The notes beneath the pieces are model-generated. The model was given only the letters and a program-made list of their open reading frames with translations, ran no database searches and was not told where the DNA came from. A program made the position numbers and the translations under genes. A stretch of DNA of 64,000 nt from Adiantum capillus-veneris (lineage: Eukaryota; Streptophyta; Polypodiopsida; Polypodiales; Pteridaceae), in the NCBI GenBank assembly GCA_014529385.2, contig CM043947.1, positions 126,332,891-126,396,890 on the forward strand, written 5' to 3'. Below are positions 21,838 through 32,522 of this stretch, piece after piece (the stretch's first letter is position 1; each line of letters begins with the position of its first letter).

Positions 21838-24096
21838 ATACATTTGACAGCCTTATCATCCAATTTTTTGCGCTGTGTTTGTGGCACCAAAGCATATGCC
21901 AAACAGCCAAAAACATGCATGTGCTCAATAGAAGGCTTTCTATCATGCCATGCTTCATATGGAGTAATAGACTGCAAAGCTTTTGTAGGACACCTGTTTA
22001 GTACATAAGTGGCACACATGATGGACTCAAGCCAAAAAGAATGCGGCAAAGCTTGACTTTTGACCATACATTGTGCCACTTCCGTAAGTGACCTGTTTTT
22101 CCTCTCAGCAACACCATTTTGTTGAGGTGTATAAGGCGTTCTACATTTGTGTTTTATCCCACAACTAGCCAAAAATGCATTTAATTCATGAGACATATAC
22201 TCCCCCCCTCGATCGGAATGGAGGGTGCCCATAGTACATTTGGAGACATTTTCAGCCATAGGCAGAAGTTGTTTGAAGCACATAAAAACTTCGGACTTTG
22301 CTTTAAGCGAAAATACCCATGCATGCTTGGAGTAATCATCAATGAAAGTCACAAACTACAGGTAATTGCCCAAGGATAGAGTTTGCATGGGCCCACAAAC
22401 ATCACTATGCACAAGCTGCAACCTGCATGTGGCCCTAATTGACCCATCCTTTGGAAACTTAGAACGTTGCATTTTACCCAAAATACAGCCTTCACAAACA
22501 TGTTCGACAGGTGCTTCAAGAGGTGGCAATGGAGCAACCATATTAGATTTCTGCAAACGCAGCAAACTGGAAAAATTCAGATGACGAAAACGTGCATGCC
22601 AAAGTTTTGCATCTGAAATAGCCCTTGGATCGGCGACTGCATTTGCAAAATTTTTTCCACACTTGTCATACAAAGTGAGCTTATACAGACCACATCACAA
22701 AAGGCCAGATGCAACAATTTCATCACCAAAATTGAGATCATGAACTGTACATCTATCATCCACAAATTTGATTACAAGTCCAAGTCTAGCAAGTGCGGAT
22801 ACACACAAAAGATTCTTCTTGATCCCATGTATATAAAGTGCATCAACAAATGTGAAAGAACAACCATTTGCAGCAGTAAGCACAATCTTTCCAACTCCCT
22901 AAGCCGGATAAGAGGCATTGTTGGCACAAGTGACTGAATTCCCATGAGGGACAGACTCGAGCGAGGTGAACAATTCACGATGTGACGTAATGTGCTTTGT
23001 AGCACCACTCTCGAAATACCACACATGTGAATCTGCAGCAACTGACATGCATGCATCATGGAAAGCAGGATTGTAAGTGCACTCTGCACTAAAAGCCCAT
23101 TCTACATCAACATCAACATCACAATCTCCTTTCACAGAAGACTCAACAATGGCTACATTTGTAGTGGAACCACCCTCTTTCTTCTTAGCCTCTTTGGCCT
23201 TCAACTTAGGACACTGCTTGATCAAGTGATCATTAGCTTTACAATAATGGCAACACATCTTCATTTTGCCTGTATCACCAGAATATCCAGACGAAGTGCT
23301 TCCAGCAGAAGCATTCGGAACATAAGTTTTGCCACTTGCAGCAAAACCATAAGAAGTGGCTGCATTGCTGTTACCACCCTTTCTTTGAGAAGCAATAAAA
23401 GTCTGTTCAATTGCACGCTGTCTAGTCCTGTTTTTCCTGGAAAGCGACTCTTGCAACAGCAATGTGCATAATGCATCAAACTTGAAAACTTCAGGATTTC
23501 CTTGGGTCATAAGTCTCCAAGTACTAGCAAAAGTCTGGTAAGAATCTGGTGAGACATCAAGAAAAGTCTGCACAAGGGAACTGTCTGAAATGACTTCAGA
23601 TACTTGCAAAAATAAGTTGCTCATTGATATCCTTGACACCAGCAAGGAAAGTGTCCATATCATCTTCCTCATGCATAATATTTGACTCTTGCTATTTACG
23701 CAGCAAAGCAATTTTAGCCTCATTGCGACTTGCATAAAGACCAGCCAAAATATCCCAAGCCTGTTTTGTAATTTTGTTGAATGAATGTGAGGAACAATGG
23801 TGCGCTTCATAGACAACACAATCAATGCATGAGCCTGTGTATCCTTTACATCCCAACGAGATTGTTCTGCCATAAGGCAAAACAACTCTAATAGAAGCAA
23901 TCATTGCAGCAAGACCTGCCACATCCTCAACATCGCCTACATCCTCAGAACCAAGACGTACATCAATGCCCTGCACAATATTCCAAACGCCCTTTGACAC
24001 AAGAACATGTTGCATCATGTAAGCCCACATAGGGTCCCCATCCAATTTGTCCTCAGCAGCAAACATCTTAAACACATCTGTGTTGTTATGAGCCAT
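21838..24096 (-). pseudogene. Copia gag-protease-integrase pseudogene
   Basis: The start at 24096 reads MAHNNTDVFKMF, equivalent to MADNNNTDVFKMF of the forward copy. In order it has gag, the CCHC knuckle CCHYCKANDHLIKQC (about 23254-23210), and a protease with VWYFESGATKHIT (an E in place of the usual catalytic D before S-G). The integrase follows with HSDRGGEYMSHE and TPYTPQQNGVAERKNRS. Frame changes near 23900-23690 and 23100-22670 separate the pieces. The D to E change at the protease site alone would probably abolish activity. Confidence 0.85.
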
Positions 24097-24446
24097 GGTA
24101 AATGTTTCACTTGATGTGAAAACTGCCCAAAAAGAGGAGAAACAAAGCGGGAAAAAAACATGCTATATGGAACAAACCATAGAAGACTGTAAGGCACCTG
24201 TTATGCAAAAAAAGACACTGACAAAATTTTTGCACAAAATGACAAAATAGTCTATGCAGTGCTACCTATAGTGGAAACGAAGGCCAAAATGAGCCCGCAT
24301 CAGAAATCTGAGTAGAATAAGCTCTACAAGCTTACCCAAAATTTTTGTCAACCTGCGAACGCTCGCCGAAGCTCACTGAAATCGGAGAAAATGAGTAGCT
24401 GTCTGTGCTGGAGCTGCTGGCGACTAAGCCCGGGAGGATGCAACCT

Positions 24447-24459
24447 GCTCTGATACCAA
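24447..24459 (-). other. Primer binding site of the reverse copia
   Basis: Reverse complement reads TTGGTATCAGAGC, complementary to initiator tRNA-Met, one base from the LTR. Confidence 0.9.
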
Positions 24460-24460
24460 T

Positions 24461-24686
24461 TGCTGGAATTAGGGTTGCAGAGAAACCACACAGCTTGGAG
24501 ACGATGAAGGAATCTGAAAGCACACAATAGAGAGTGTATTACTTAGTGTGCAATGGAAAGATAGATAGCCCTAGAGTGATGGGCGTATATACAATGCACG
24601 GGGAAAAAAACCTCCTAAAGAGGGACAAAATGCCCCGGTGGTCCTAGTGTGTTCATACACATCACTACCACATGTATATGGTAACA
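24461..24686 (-). repeat. Copia 5' LTR (226 bp)
   Basis: On the reverse strand it begins TGTTACCATATACATG and ends CCTAATTCCAGCA, with TG...CA ends. It matches the 227-bp LTR at 59873-60099 almost base for base. Confidence 0.92.
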
Positions 24687-24687
24687 T

Positions 24688-25910
24688 CTTAGAGGCCTGA
24701 TATGAGGTCAAAAGTTACAACTGAGTGTACCCTTGTGATTTACAGCATGTAGGAAGCATATAGGCCAAATTTCATTAAATTTGAAGCATTTTTGGGCTTG
24801 CAAATACCACTGAAGGTCTAAGCAAAGTAAAGGCTTGAATTGATCATAACTTGCACAAAAATTGGTTAAATTCAATTCTGAAAGGTGTTGTGAGTTGACA
24901 GTGAAGTCGGGAACCTCTGGAGTGAAAATCACTTCAAACTAGACGAGTTAGACATCATACGTGTATGATGTCTAAAGGGCACTTTTAGGGACCAAAATTG
25001 AAATATGAGCTTACCAGGGTGTTAAGCACAACCAAAAAAACTTACAGACCAAGTTTGGGCCAATTTTGAGCACATACATATCATACGCGTATGACATCTC
25101 AAGGCCATATCTGACAGTCCAATTGCACTTTTGACCACATAGGGGATTGGGAAATGATGTGTTAACATTGCTTGCAACATTTCATCTCATTTGGACACAT
25201 ACTTTTTCAATTAAAGAGACTTTTGTAGATACAAGAAGGTAAAGGTTAAAAAGTGGTGATTTTGAGCAATGCTGACATCCAAAATTTGTTGTGATCACAT
25301 ATTCTTGTTGTATGCATCAAGGAGTACCTTGGGTAGAAATCTAAGTGAATTGTGAGCATGTATGATGTCTTAGAGGCCAGATCTAGGTCAAATCAAACAT
25401 TTAGTATACCTCATTGTCCTAAAGCATAAAAGAAGTCCCTAGCCAAAATTTCATTGAATTTGGAGCACATTTGAGCTTGCACAGGCCAAAAAACAAAAAT
25501 TGGGCAAGGTTCTGCTTGTATTGACCATAACTTGCATAAAAAGTGTTCAAATTGGATTTTGAAAGTTGATGAGAGTTGCTTGAGTGATAAAGAGTGTCTA
25601 GAACGCGTATGATGTCTCAAGTGCCAAATTTGAAGTCAAAACTCACATCTGAGCTCACAAAAGTGTTTGCCATCACAGAAGATTCCCAGAGACCAAGTTT
25701 CATTCAATTTGGATCACGTTTGGCTAATTAAACCTTCCAGGCAAGTAGTAGGAAACAAACAGAAAAAGGACTAATAGACCTGACTAAAAGTGTCAGAATC
25801 ACAAACTGAGACTTGGAGTGGTTAGAGTACATCAAGGAGAGTCTACATTTGAAATTTGAAGAAATTCTGAGTCACGTGACATCATACGGGTATGATGTCT
25901 CCTAGCATAG
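24688..25910. repeat. Diverged tandem repeats centred on a palindromic TCATACGCGTATGA motif
   Basis: Palindrome-containing junctions occur near 24952, 25079, 25358 (half), 25604 and 25882, mostly about 250-280 bp apart. Between them are related blocks: a TTTCATT(A/G)AATTTG block followed by CATAACTTGCA about 100 bp later recurs. No coding frame is present. The array probably belongs to, or inserted in, the LTR of the gypsy element downstream (primer site at 26319). Confidence 0.7.
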
Positions 25911-26318
25911 ATTGACTGTTTTGGCCATAACTTGAGCTACCAATATCGGATTCGGAAACTTTTTTTTATCAAAACAAAGCTCTAGAGTAGCTCTACAAGA
26001 TTTAGTGCAACCTTGAACAAAAAGAACCAATACAAATTAATCTCTCTAGAAGACTATCGGACAATCTCCCAAGGGGTCCAATGAGCATTCAGCAGCCCAA
26101 TGGCTTGCCTGATTCCTCTTGGCCAGAAGACTAAGGGGTCGAATGAGAGTTTAATTGCATTAATTAAATACCTAAAGCTCTCACAAAACGGGAAAGGGGG
26201 ACACATGTCACAAGGCTATCACTTATGCTTCTTAATTATCATTGGCTAAGCTTTGCAAGGTCACTATGTTTATGCTATTTTTTGCTACACACAAGTTACT
26301 AGGCCATTAAATGTTACA
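25911..26318 (+). repeat. Probable 3' end of the G2 gypsy 5' LTR
   Basis: The stretch ends in ...ATGTTACA immediately before the primer site at 26319, as an LTR must. The left LTR edge was not found, and no second copy of this LTR is in the window for comparison. Confidence 0.45.
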
Positions 26319-26331
26319 TTGGTATCAGAGC
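26319..26331 (+). other. Primer binding site of gypsy element G2
   Basis: TTGGTATCAGAGC, complementary to initiator tRNA-Met. The leader that follows resembles the leader at 46975-47212 of the reverse gypsy G1 (both contain GTTTCTCTTTTCTTG), so G2 and G1 are related. Confidence 0.9.
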
Positions 26332-26733
26332 ACAAGGTTTCTCTTTTCTTGATCAAGAAGGGAGGTCCTCAAGCTAACTATAAATGGTTGGTATTATTAA
26401 TTTCAATTGAGTAAGTAGAATAGGGATTTTCTAGCCTTGCAGTGTGCCTGCTTCGTGCATATAACGGGGCATCATTGTCGAGAGCTATGGTCTTAATAGT
26501 GGAGTCCTAGGGGCTTGCCTATGGCTTAACCACTATTGAACTATTAGAAGCTTGACAGGAGCTGGTACTGTTTTGGTGTTGAAAGACCCTCTCTTCTATC
26601 CCTTGCAATTAATGATATTTGAGCCACGGGTACAGGAGCTTGAGTGCTTTTCTAAAGGGGTAAAGAGGAGTAGCAACGAGGGCTTGAAGTGCCAAAGTAC
26701 ACTTAATAAATTTTACACCTAAAAGTTGTTAGA

Positions 26734-26862
26734 ATGGCTGACAATAGTAAAGAGAGTGAAATTAATGTTGATAGCTTTGATTTTGCTAATGATCAGGCTA
26801 CTAATGATGCCCCTATGCTTGTTAACTACCTTGTTTCTAGGCTTCAACAAGCCATGGACAAT
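26734..26862 (+). pseudogene. Gypsy G2 gag, 5' part
   Basis: The start codon at 26734 gives MADNSKESEINVDSFDFAND, aligning with MADNNQERRMNIDNFDFAHE of the G1 gag. The match continues through RLQQAM and then ends exactly where transposon copy B begins. The remainder of gag resumes at 36370. Gag forms the cytoplasmic virus-like particle of the retroelement. Confidence 0.85.
26860..26862 (+). repeat. Left target-site duplication (AAT) of transposon copy B
   Basis: AAT here and AAT at 36367-36369 flank the inverted termini. Removing the transposon and one AAT would leave the gag frame open across the junction. Only three bases, so the call depends on that context. Confidence 0.55.
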
Positions 26863-26894
26863 CATTAGGAAAAAAATGGATTCTCCATGGGCCT
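26863..26894 (+). repeat. Left terminal inverted repeat of transposon copy B
   Basis: Starts CATTAGGAAAAAAATGG. Its 32 bases match the reverse complement of 36335-36366 at 29 positions. Confidence 0.85.
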
Positions 26895-27009
26895 TGTAAG
26901 AATCCCTAATTTCAAGGAAGCCTGCCAAGATTAAGGGGGACAAATGCTTTGAATGGGGCTATTTTGGTAGGGTCTCCTCCACCTTTGACCCCTAAAAAGG
27001 TAGGGGGAA

Positions 27010-27041
<32 letters not shown>
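27010..27041 (+). repeat. Poly-G tract near the left terminus
   Basis: Thirty-two consecutive G about 147 bp inside the left end. The exact length could be a sequencing or assembly artefact. Confidence 0.85.
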
Positions 27042-27042
<1 letters not shown>

Positions 27043-27427
27043 AACCATTTAAAAAGTAGGGAAGGGGGGGGTAAACCATTTGAAAAGTAGGGGGGTAGGG
27101 GGTCTCCTCTCTCTAGCTTTTTGGCCAACTTGTAAGTGGCCTCTTAACTCTTCCATGCCACCTAATCAAATCCGTGGGTCAAAGAGGGCAAAAAAATGAC
27201 TTTTCTCAAAAACTTTCAAAAAACTCTATTCCCCCCTAAAAAGTACCCCCAACATATATACATATTAAAAAAAATATTTTTAAGTTAAATTACTCATAAT
27301 TCAACATTTTTTTACTCCCTCGAAAACTTTTAGGAAATTCTCCCCAAAATTGAAAACTTTCCCTCCTAATCTAAGCTCCTCTCCTACACCCATCCCCCTT
27401 GCACCTGCACCTGCTGCTGCACCTAGA

Positions 27428-27513
27428 CACCCATCTCTCCATCCTTCAAGCTCCATCTCTCCATCCTACAAGCTCTATCTCTCCATCCTTCAAGCTCCAT
27501 CTCTCCATCCTAC
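27428..27513 (+). repeat. 22-bp tandem repeat directly before the transposase start
   Basis: About four copies of a CCATCTCTCCATCCTTCAAG-like unit, the last ending immediately before the ATG at 27515. A pyrimidine-rich leader of this type may shape transcription or translation start, but no function can be read directly. Confidence 0.8.
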
Positions 27514-27514
27514 A

Positions 27515-30365
27515 ATGCCTCTTGACGACGTGACCAATGTCCCAGCAAGCTGTTCACGCGGTAGGTCTCCAGGGCTTTTCCTATGCCTACCTCAAGAGTA
27601 TGTTCCGACAAAGAAAACATGCTTGGGTACATTACCTTCAGCCAACAAACGCCACGCTCAAGGGGAGAAGAATGTGGATCTCTGGATAGACAGATGCTTG
27701 TACCCAAAGGATCCTTCTCTCAATGTTCATCCGCCTTTTACAAACATTCCATCACTGTTGCAATACGTTGGAAATGGAGAGCAAGGTTTGTTGGGCTACT
27801 GCAAGAGACTCAACAAACACGAGATTGCGCGGTCCAAGATCTACTTGCGTCATTGGCAGTTGTTGAATGGGAGTTTCCTCAATCTTTAAGATCAGATGCA
27901 AACAGCTACTAGTGCGCTTGAGGAGGCAAAGAGCACCATCACAACCAAGGAAAATGTAATTAAAAAGCTTGAGGATACTCTTTCACACATGAAGAGTACT
28001 GCCATGGGAGGTAGGGTGTGGAAACGAGAGTTGTCCGAAATTCAGACTCTTGCACCACGTGGAGGTGCAAGAAAACGAAGGGTGACAGCTATGAGGTAAG
28101 ATGTTTTGTCCCTCATGTTGTTTAAGTCTAATACCGCTCATCATTGTTGTTTTGGGTAATAGGAACTTCGTCCAAGAAACGTGCGGCGGCGAGAATGCGT
28201 CAGCTAGGGCTTCTTTACTTCGTTCTTGTTCCAACAAAGAGGACTTTATTGGGATGCTTGATGCTCCAGAGGCAAAACACTTGAAAGACGCAATCACTAA
28301 GAGAGTTCTTAGTGATTTTTCTAATATTGTCACTGATCTAGATGTTCAGGATATTTGTGATGCTGTTGGGATTAGTACGAAGGGCTATCAAGCAATACAT
28401 CAAGTGTTAAAAGATGCATTAAGAAGTCGAGGAGTCACGGAAAACCTATTCCCACTTCCTCATAGAGTGGCGATTGCCAAGAAGGTGTCAAATGAAGATG
28501 TTGTTCACCGATTAGGGGACTACTTGTATATTGTAGACACGATGCCTCTTCAGCCGCTCCGTAGCAAATCACAAGGAAGGAAGGGCCGCGGGAAGGGAAG
28601 CGGTGCTGTTTCTAACAGTGTGTTGCGGACCGAAGGGTTTGTTTACACCAAATTCAACAATCTCTTTGTGGACTTGATACGATTGCAGCAGTCCATGGCT
28701 GTTTTCTACAATTTGAGTGATGCAGGTTAGTTTAGGGTTGCCTACATGCTCTATGATGTGTCATAACATGCATTCTGAGGCTTTATATTGTTGGCAGTTC
28801 TTGAAGGCAAGATTGTGTTCGTGCTGAAGTTGGATGAGTGTGTAATTGGTAAAGGGAGAAAGTTGGAGAGAATGAGCATCATGCTTATGAATGAAGCCCT
28901 AGCTTATGCCAAGCAATCTTGCAGTTCGAGTGAAGCGACAAAGCCCTCTTTTAGTGTACAATCAGAGAAGGATATATGGTGGCTTGGTGCAATTGAAGTT
29001 CCGAAAGAGACACATGAAGTCCTTGCATGGATTTTCAGTAGAATCCCATGGGTCACAGAGGTCACTAAAGCTCAAATAAACGGTGAGAAGCTCATGGTTC
29101 CAGGATGTGGGGAGTTTGATGTTGAATGGCATTTAGGTGGTGATCTAAAGACCATAAAGTGCATGCTTGGATGCAAACAAGGTGCAAATTCTTTACTTCC
29201 CTGTCCATTCTGTGTGAAAGGACACAAGACAAGTCGAGAAACTCAAGTGGAAAGTCAGGACGAAGATAATGATGACCATATAAATAGGGAGTGGCAAACT
29301 TCGGTTCTTTCATGTGATATGATACAGGTGCCCAATAGGGATAGCAAAGATCCTGGGTGGAACCCCATAATTCCCTTCTCCCTCAACAATGTTCACTTTT
29401 GTACATTGCATGCGTTTATGCGAATATTTGATAGGATCCTAAAGCATCACATTGATTATGCTTTCACAATGAAGCCCCTTCAACGGTCAAAAGACTCCTT
29501 GCAGGGGGTGGAGACGCTCCTTAATGAGATTGGATGTCACCGATCAAGGGTGAACATTGCAGAGACTTGTAGGGAGAAGACATATGAGGTGGCACAGAAG
29601 GTTTCCATGAATGGAGCCAAGGCACGTCGATTTTTCAAGAAGATGTCAAAGTCTCCAATGCAGGTATCCAAGGCAAGTGTCGATCTAGCAAGTGAGAAGC
29701 GGTGGGAGTTGTGGAAAGATTTGTGTTCATGCATGCACGACGGACAAAGATCCCAATGTGGAGGTTGCTAACCAACGCAAGCTAGTATGGTCATCCTTTC
29801 AAAAGGTTGTGCAATTGATGAATCTTTCAAGCACCACCGTTGAGCAGTGAGAGGAGTTCAAGAAGGTGCTTTATGAATTCACAAAGGCCGCTAAGGACGG
29901 ATGGTCTAAAAGCAAGATTACACACTACATGGTTTGTTTTAACGGACTTAATACATATGCAATGTTTGAAAATGCAACTTTTCCATTGGCTTATCTCCTT
30001 TTTGGTTGTTTTAGCACATTCTCTATGCGCATGGTGCATACTTCATGGACCGCTATGGTTCGCTTGATATATGGAGTACACAAGGCATGGAGAAGTCCCA
30101 CTATCGAGCAAAAGGAGTCTACTTCAAGAATACTCGGCATGGTGGTGGTAGTTCACACTCCAACTACCTCCAAGAGATGTTTAACTGGTTTTTTAGGCAC
30201 ACCTTTGGGAGAACTCGTACTATTGAGAAAGCAAGAGAGTCGATGTTAGCAAAGCAGTTAGGCAACGCCTCCCGTACTGCAGCATCCAAGAAGTGGAAAC
30301 GCTCGCGAGCGTCCCTGGGCCATGAAGCTTGGCGTGCAACTAAGTATCGAAAAGGCAGCGTTTGA
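27515..30365 (+). pseudogene. RAG1/Transib-like transposase, copy B
   Basis: Predicted DDE-type DNA transposase acting in the nucleus on its own termini. The start at 27515 (MPLDDVTN) is conserved in copy A. Visible core: first Asp in FVLKLDEC (28833-28835); second Asp in HLGGDLK (29142-29144), followed after 19 residues by CPFC (29202); TLHAFMRIFD (about 29400); and SMNGAKARRFF (about 29608). After an intron (29932-30014) come HILYAH (His at 30015 and 30030) and QGMEKSH (Glu at 30090-30092). The two His lie 25 and 20 residues before the Glu, which is the same as H937, H942 and E962 of mouse RAG1 by memory; D708 to C727 there is 19. Likely introns are 28096-28162 and 28726-28797. Breaks: TAA at 27887, a frameshift near 27820, one near 29745, and TGA at 29848. 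No RING or other RAG1 N-terminal domain is seen. Confidence 0.72.
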
Positions 30366-30530
30366 GCGTCGCGTCAGCCGTCCGCATGATCCAGGTTTAG
30401 TTGTTAAATTCAATTGGTTTATTTGAGTTTCACTCAATTGGCCGCATAGTGTGAAAGGGCCCAAATCTCAAAAAAACCTATTTAAAGGTTGAAGGTGCTC
30501 ATTTTGTCATTTTCCCTACTAGGTGCTACC
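30366..30530 (+). other. Spacer between transposase and histone-like gene
   Basis: 165 bp, A/T-rich, no motif recognised. It may hold the transposase 3' end and the promoter of the histone-like gene. Confidence 0.4.
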
Positions 30531-31393
30531 ATGGCATGAACAAAACAAACGGCAAGGATTGCATATCCAGCGGGGCCGGATGGCCAACGACTCAAAGGTA
30601 CAGCAACAGAAGCTGGAACTTCACAAGCTCAAGGTGAAGTCCACACAAAAGAAGCTGGAGCTTCAAATCAGCATGGCCAGTCCTCTACAGTAGCAAAAGA
30701 GAGAAGGAAGCATCGCCTTGTTGTCTATTCATCGGACTCCAACGATTCTGATGGCAACAGGGAGGATGAGAGTGACCAAGGCAAAGAAACAAACAGCCAA
30801 AAGCAGCCGTCAGAAGGCTCCGAACAGACGCAAACAGATGAAGATGCCCCATGGGTTGGCGTCAAAATACAAACTTATTAGGCTCACATGTCTATTGGGG
30901 GTAAGACACTTCCTAAAGGGAGTGGACCTACACCATCACATCCGCTCAATAGTGAAGAGCATGAATCAGATGGAGAGTGGGTGGAATCAGATTATGAGGT
31001 GTTGGAAGTGCATGTGCAGAAAAAAAAGAGAAAGAGAATTGTCTACAAGAAGAGGAAGCAACTGCCCCAACTCGTGCCAAAAATGCACCTCCACGTCGAC
31101 CTCAGACGGTACGAAAGCGCAGCCGTGCTTTTGCGGAGATTTGACACTATCAAAAGAGCACTGAGCTCTTGATTCGGAGGGCCCCTTTTGCAAGGCTATG
31201 CAGGGAGGTTTTGCAATTGTACAACACTCAGTTTCGGATGGGTGCCGTGGCCATAGAGGTAGTCCAAGAGGCAGCAGAGCAATATCTAACTAGCATATTC
31301 GAGGATTCGAACCTATGTGCCATCCATGCAAAGCGTGTAACCATTATGCCCAAGGATATGCAGCTTGCTCGCCGTTTGCGCCATGAGGAGTAG
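30531..31393 (+). pseudogene. Histone H3-like gene with canonical N-terminus and long inserted tail, copy B
   Basis: Begins ATG GCA TGA, then reads TKQTAR. With the TGA taken as a decayed CGA, this is the H3 amino terminus carrying the Lys4 region. A low-complexity stretch rich in Gln, Glu, Ser and Lys follows for about 170 codons (30570-31060). Then comes the H3 histone fold: TVRKRSRAFAEI, stop TGA at 31142, [30 protein letters not shown] and [20 protein letters not shown], to the TAG at 31391. A normal H3 is about 136 residues; this would be about 285. A frameshift near 31050 joins tail and fold. Histone H3 forms the nucleosome core with H4. Here it could be packaged into chromatin on the element or act as a decoy for H3-tail readers; that is inference. 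Confidence 0.82.
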
Positions 31394-31441
31394 CTTGTAA
31401 TTAGGCATCAAACCTTTTTGTATTTACGGAACTTCCAAGAT

Positions 31442-31554
31442 TGGGAAGAATTTGAATACAAGCGTCTTTTGATTGTATACCCCACTCTGTGCATTGTATT
31501 GGGAAGAATTTGAATATAAGCGTCTTTTATTGTATACCCCACTGCGCATTGTAT
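31442..31554 (+). repeat. Tandem duplication of about 57 bp downstream of the histone-like gene
   Basis: Two near-identical adjacent copies (31442-31500 and 31501-31554) starting GGGAAGAATTTGAAT. Probably in the 3' untranslated region. Confidence 0.85.
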
Positions 31555-31775
31555 TGTTTTAATTCTGTACCATGCGATGTAGCACCGGTCCAAGTTTTGT
31601 CTACCTTCTATTGTATGTATGTAGCCATTAGCTTGTTATTGTGAAAACTTGCCTACGTTAAGCACCTTGGCTAAGTGGGGCATGCACTTCCTGATGCATC
31701 CATGCTATGTGACTCACTATTGCATGGAAAAAGCATCTACAAAGTGTTGAAAATGGCTTGGAATGCCCCCAAACT

Positions 31776-31849
31776 GGCTGCCACAAGGGCGCGCATTTGG
31801 GGCTTCCAGAGGCATATGGATGGACACAATGCGCGCCCTTGTGGCAGCC
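31776..31849. repeat. GC-rich hairpin 1 in the convergent interval
   Basis: Perfect 22-bp stem, GGCTGCCACAAGGGCGCGC... at 31776-31797, pairing with 31828-31849. Weaker complementarity extends outward (TTGGAATGC / GCATTCCAA). Confidence 0.9.
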
Positions 31850-32217
31850 TTTTCTAGTGCATTCCAAACACTTTCCAATGGTTTCCACGTAATTTTCACA
31901 AGCAATAAGTATATTTTGTTTGATTCAATGCTTCAATTAGCATAGATTCTTCTGGCAATCATCCCCCCTTAGTCCATGTAGCATAGAAATTTTGAAGGAT
32001 GGTTATTGCATATGTGAAGTCAGTCCTATACTCCAAAATGGGCTAGATATTGCCACATAGTTTTCTCTTGTGGTTAGTTAATACAACTTTAAGTATCTGG
32101 GGCAAGATGGGCTTAAGGTTACCTGGGTATGCTTGTCTTTCTGTTTTGCAAGTGGCTATTAATGTCTTGTCTTTCTGTTTTGCACCTTGGTATGCTCCTA
32201 GATGGGTCCAAAATCAT

Positions 32218-32287
32218 CTGCCACAAGGGCGCGCATTTGCCCAGTTCATTTGCTGATGGAAGGCCCCAATGCGCGCCCTTGTGGCAG
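32218..32287. repeat. GC-rich hairpin 2 in the convergent interval
   Basis: A 20-bp stem at 32218-32237 pairs with 32268-32287. The stem sequence is the same as in hairpin 1, but the loops differ. Confidence 0.9.
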
Positions 32288-32522
32288 CCCATTTTAGGGA
32301 CTTACAAGCCCTTCAGTAGGCACATCCATAACTTTGGAAGCCTAGATATAACAAAGTATGCATTTTATTAATTTATGATGCCTGCCAAACCCTTTAGTAG
32401 TCATATCAGAAATTATGGTGCTTCTCATACACAATGGAAGCCCAACATATAAGAAATTCAAAACCTTGCAAGTAAGAGAGTCGTAGACACCAAAAAGTAG
32501 TTTCATTAAAGAAATCAATGCT

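Larger units (their letters stand above)
21838..24686 (-). mobile_element. Truncated Ty1/copia retrotransposon with one LTR
   Basis: Reverse-strand element of the same family as the one at 59873-64000. It has its 5' LTR (24461-24686), tRNA-Met primer site, gag, protease and integrase. It stops inside the C-terminal part of integrase after KAVKCI at about 21838. Reverse transcriptase, RNase H and the 3' LTR are missing, so it is a dead 3'-truncated copy. Confidence 0.9.
26895..27514 (+). other. Left subterminal region and leader of transposon copy B
   Basis: Non-coding. It holds a run of 32 G at 27010-27041, then two copies of a TAA(A)CCATTT(A/G)AAAAGTAGGG block, an AT-rich segment around 27180-27350, and a pyrimidine-rich leader with a 22-bp tandem repeat at about 27428-27513. 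The G-run is mirrored by a C-run near the right terminus. Confidence 0.6.

Noticed and set aside
22899-23471. Forward-strand and off-frame open frames across the reverse copia
   Set aside because: They are shadows of the gag-integrase region and have no family motifs.
27010-27041. Poly-G run as proof of a biological structure
   Set aside because: Long homopolymers are prone to assembly error. I kept it only as a weak observation together with the mirrored C-run.
30531-31393. The histone-like gene as an ordinary host H3 gene
   Set aside because: It has a tail insertion of about 170 codons, stops and a diverged fold. It lies inside transposon termini and has a counterpart in the second copy.
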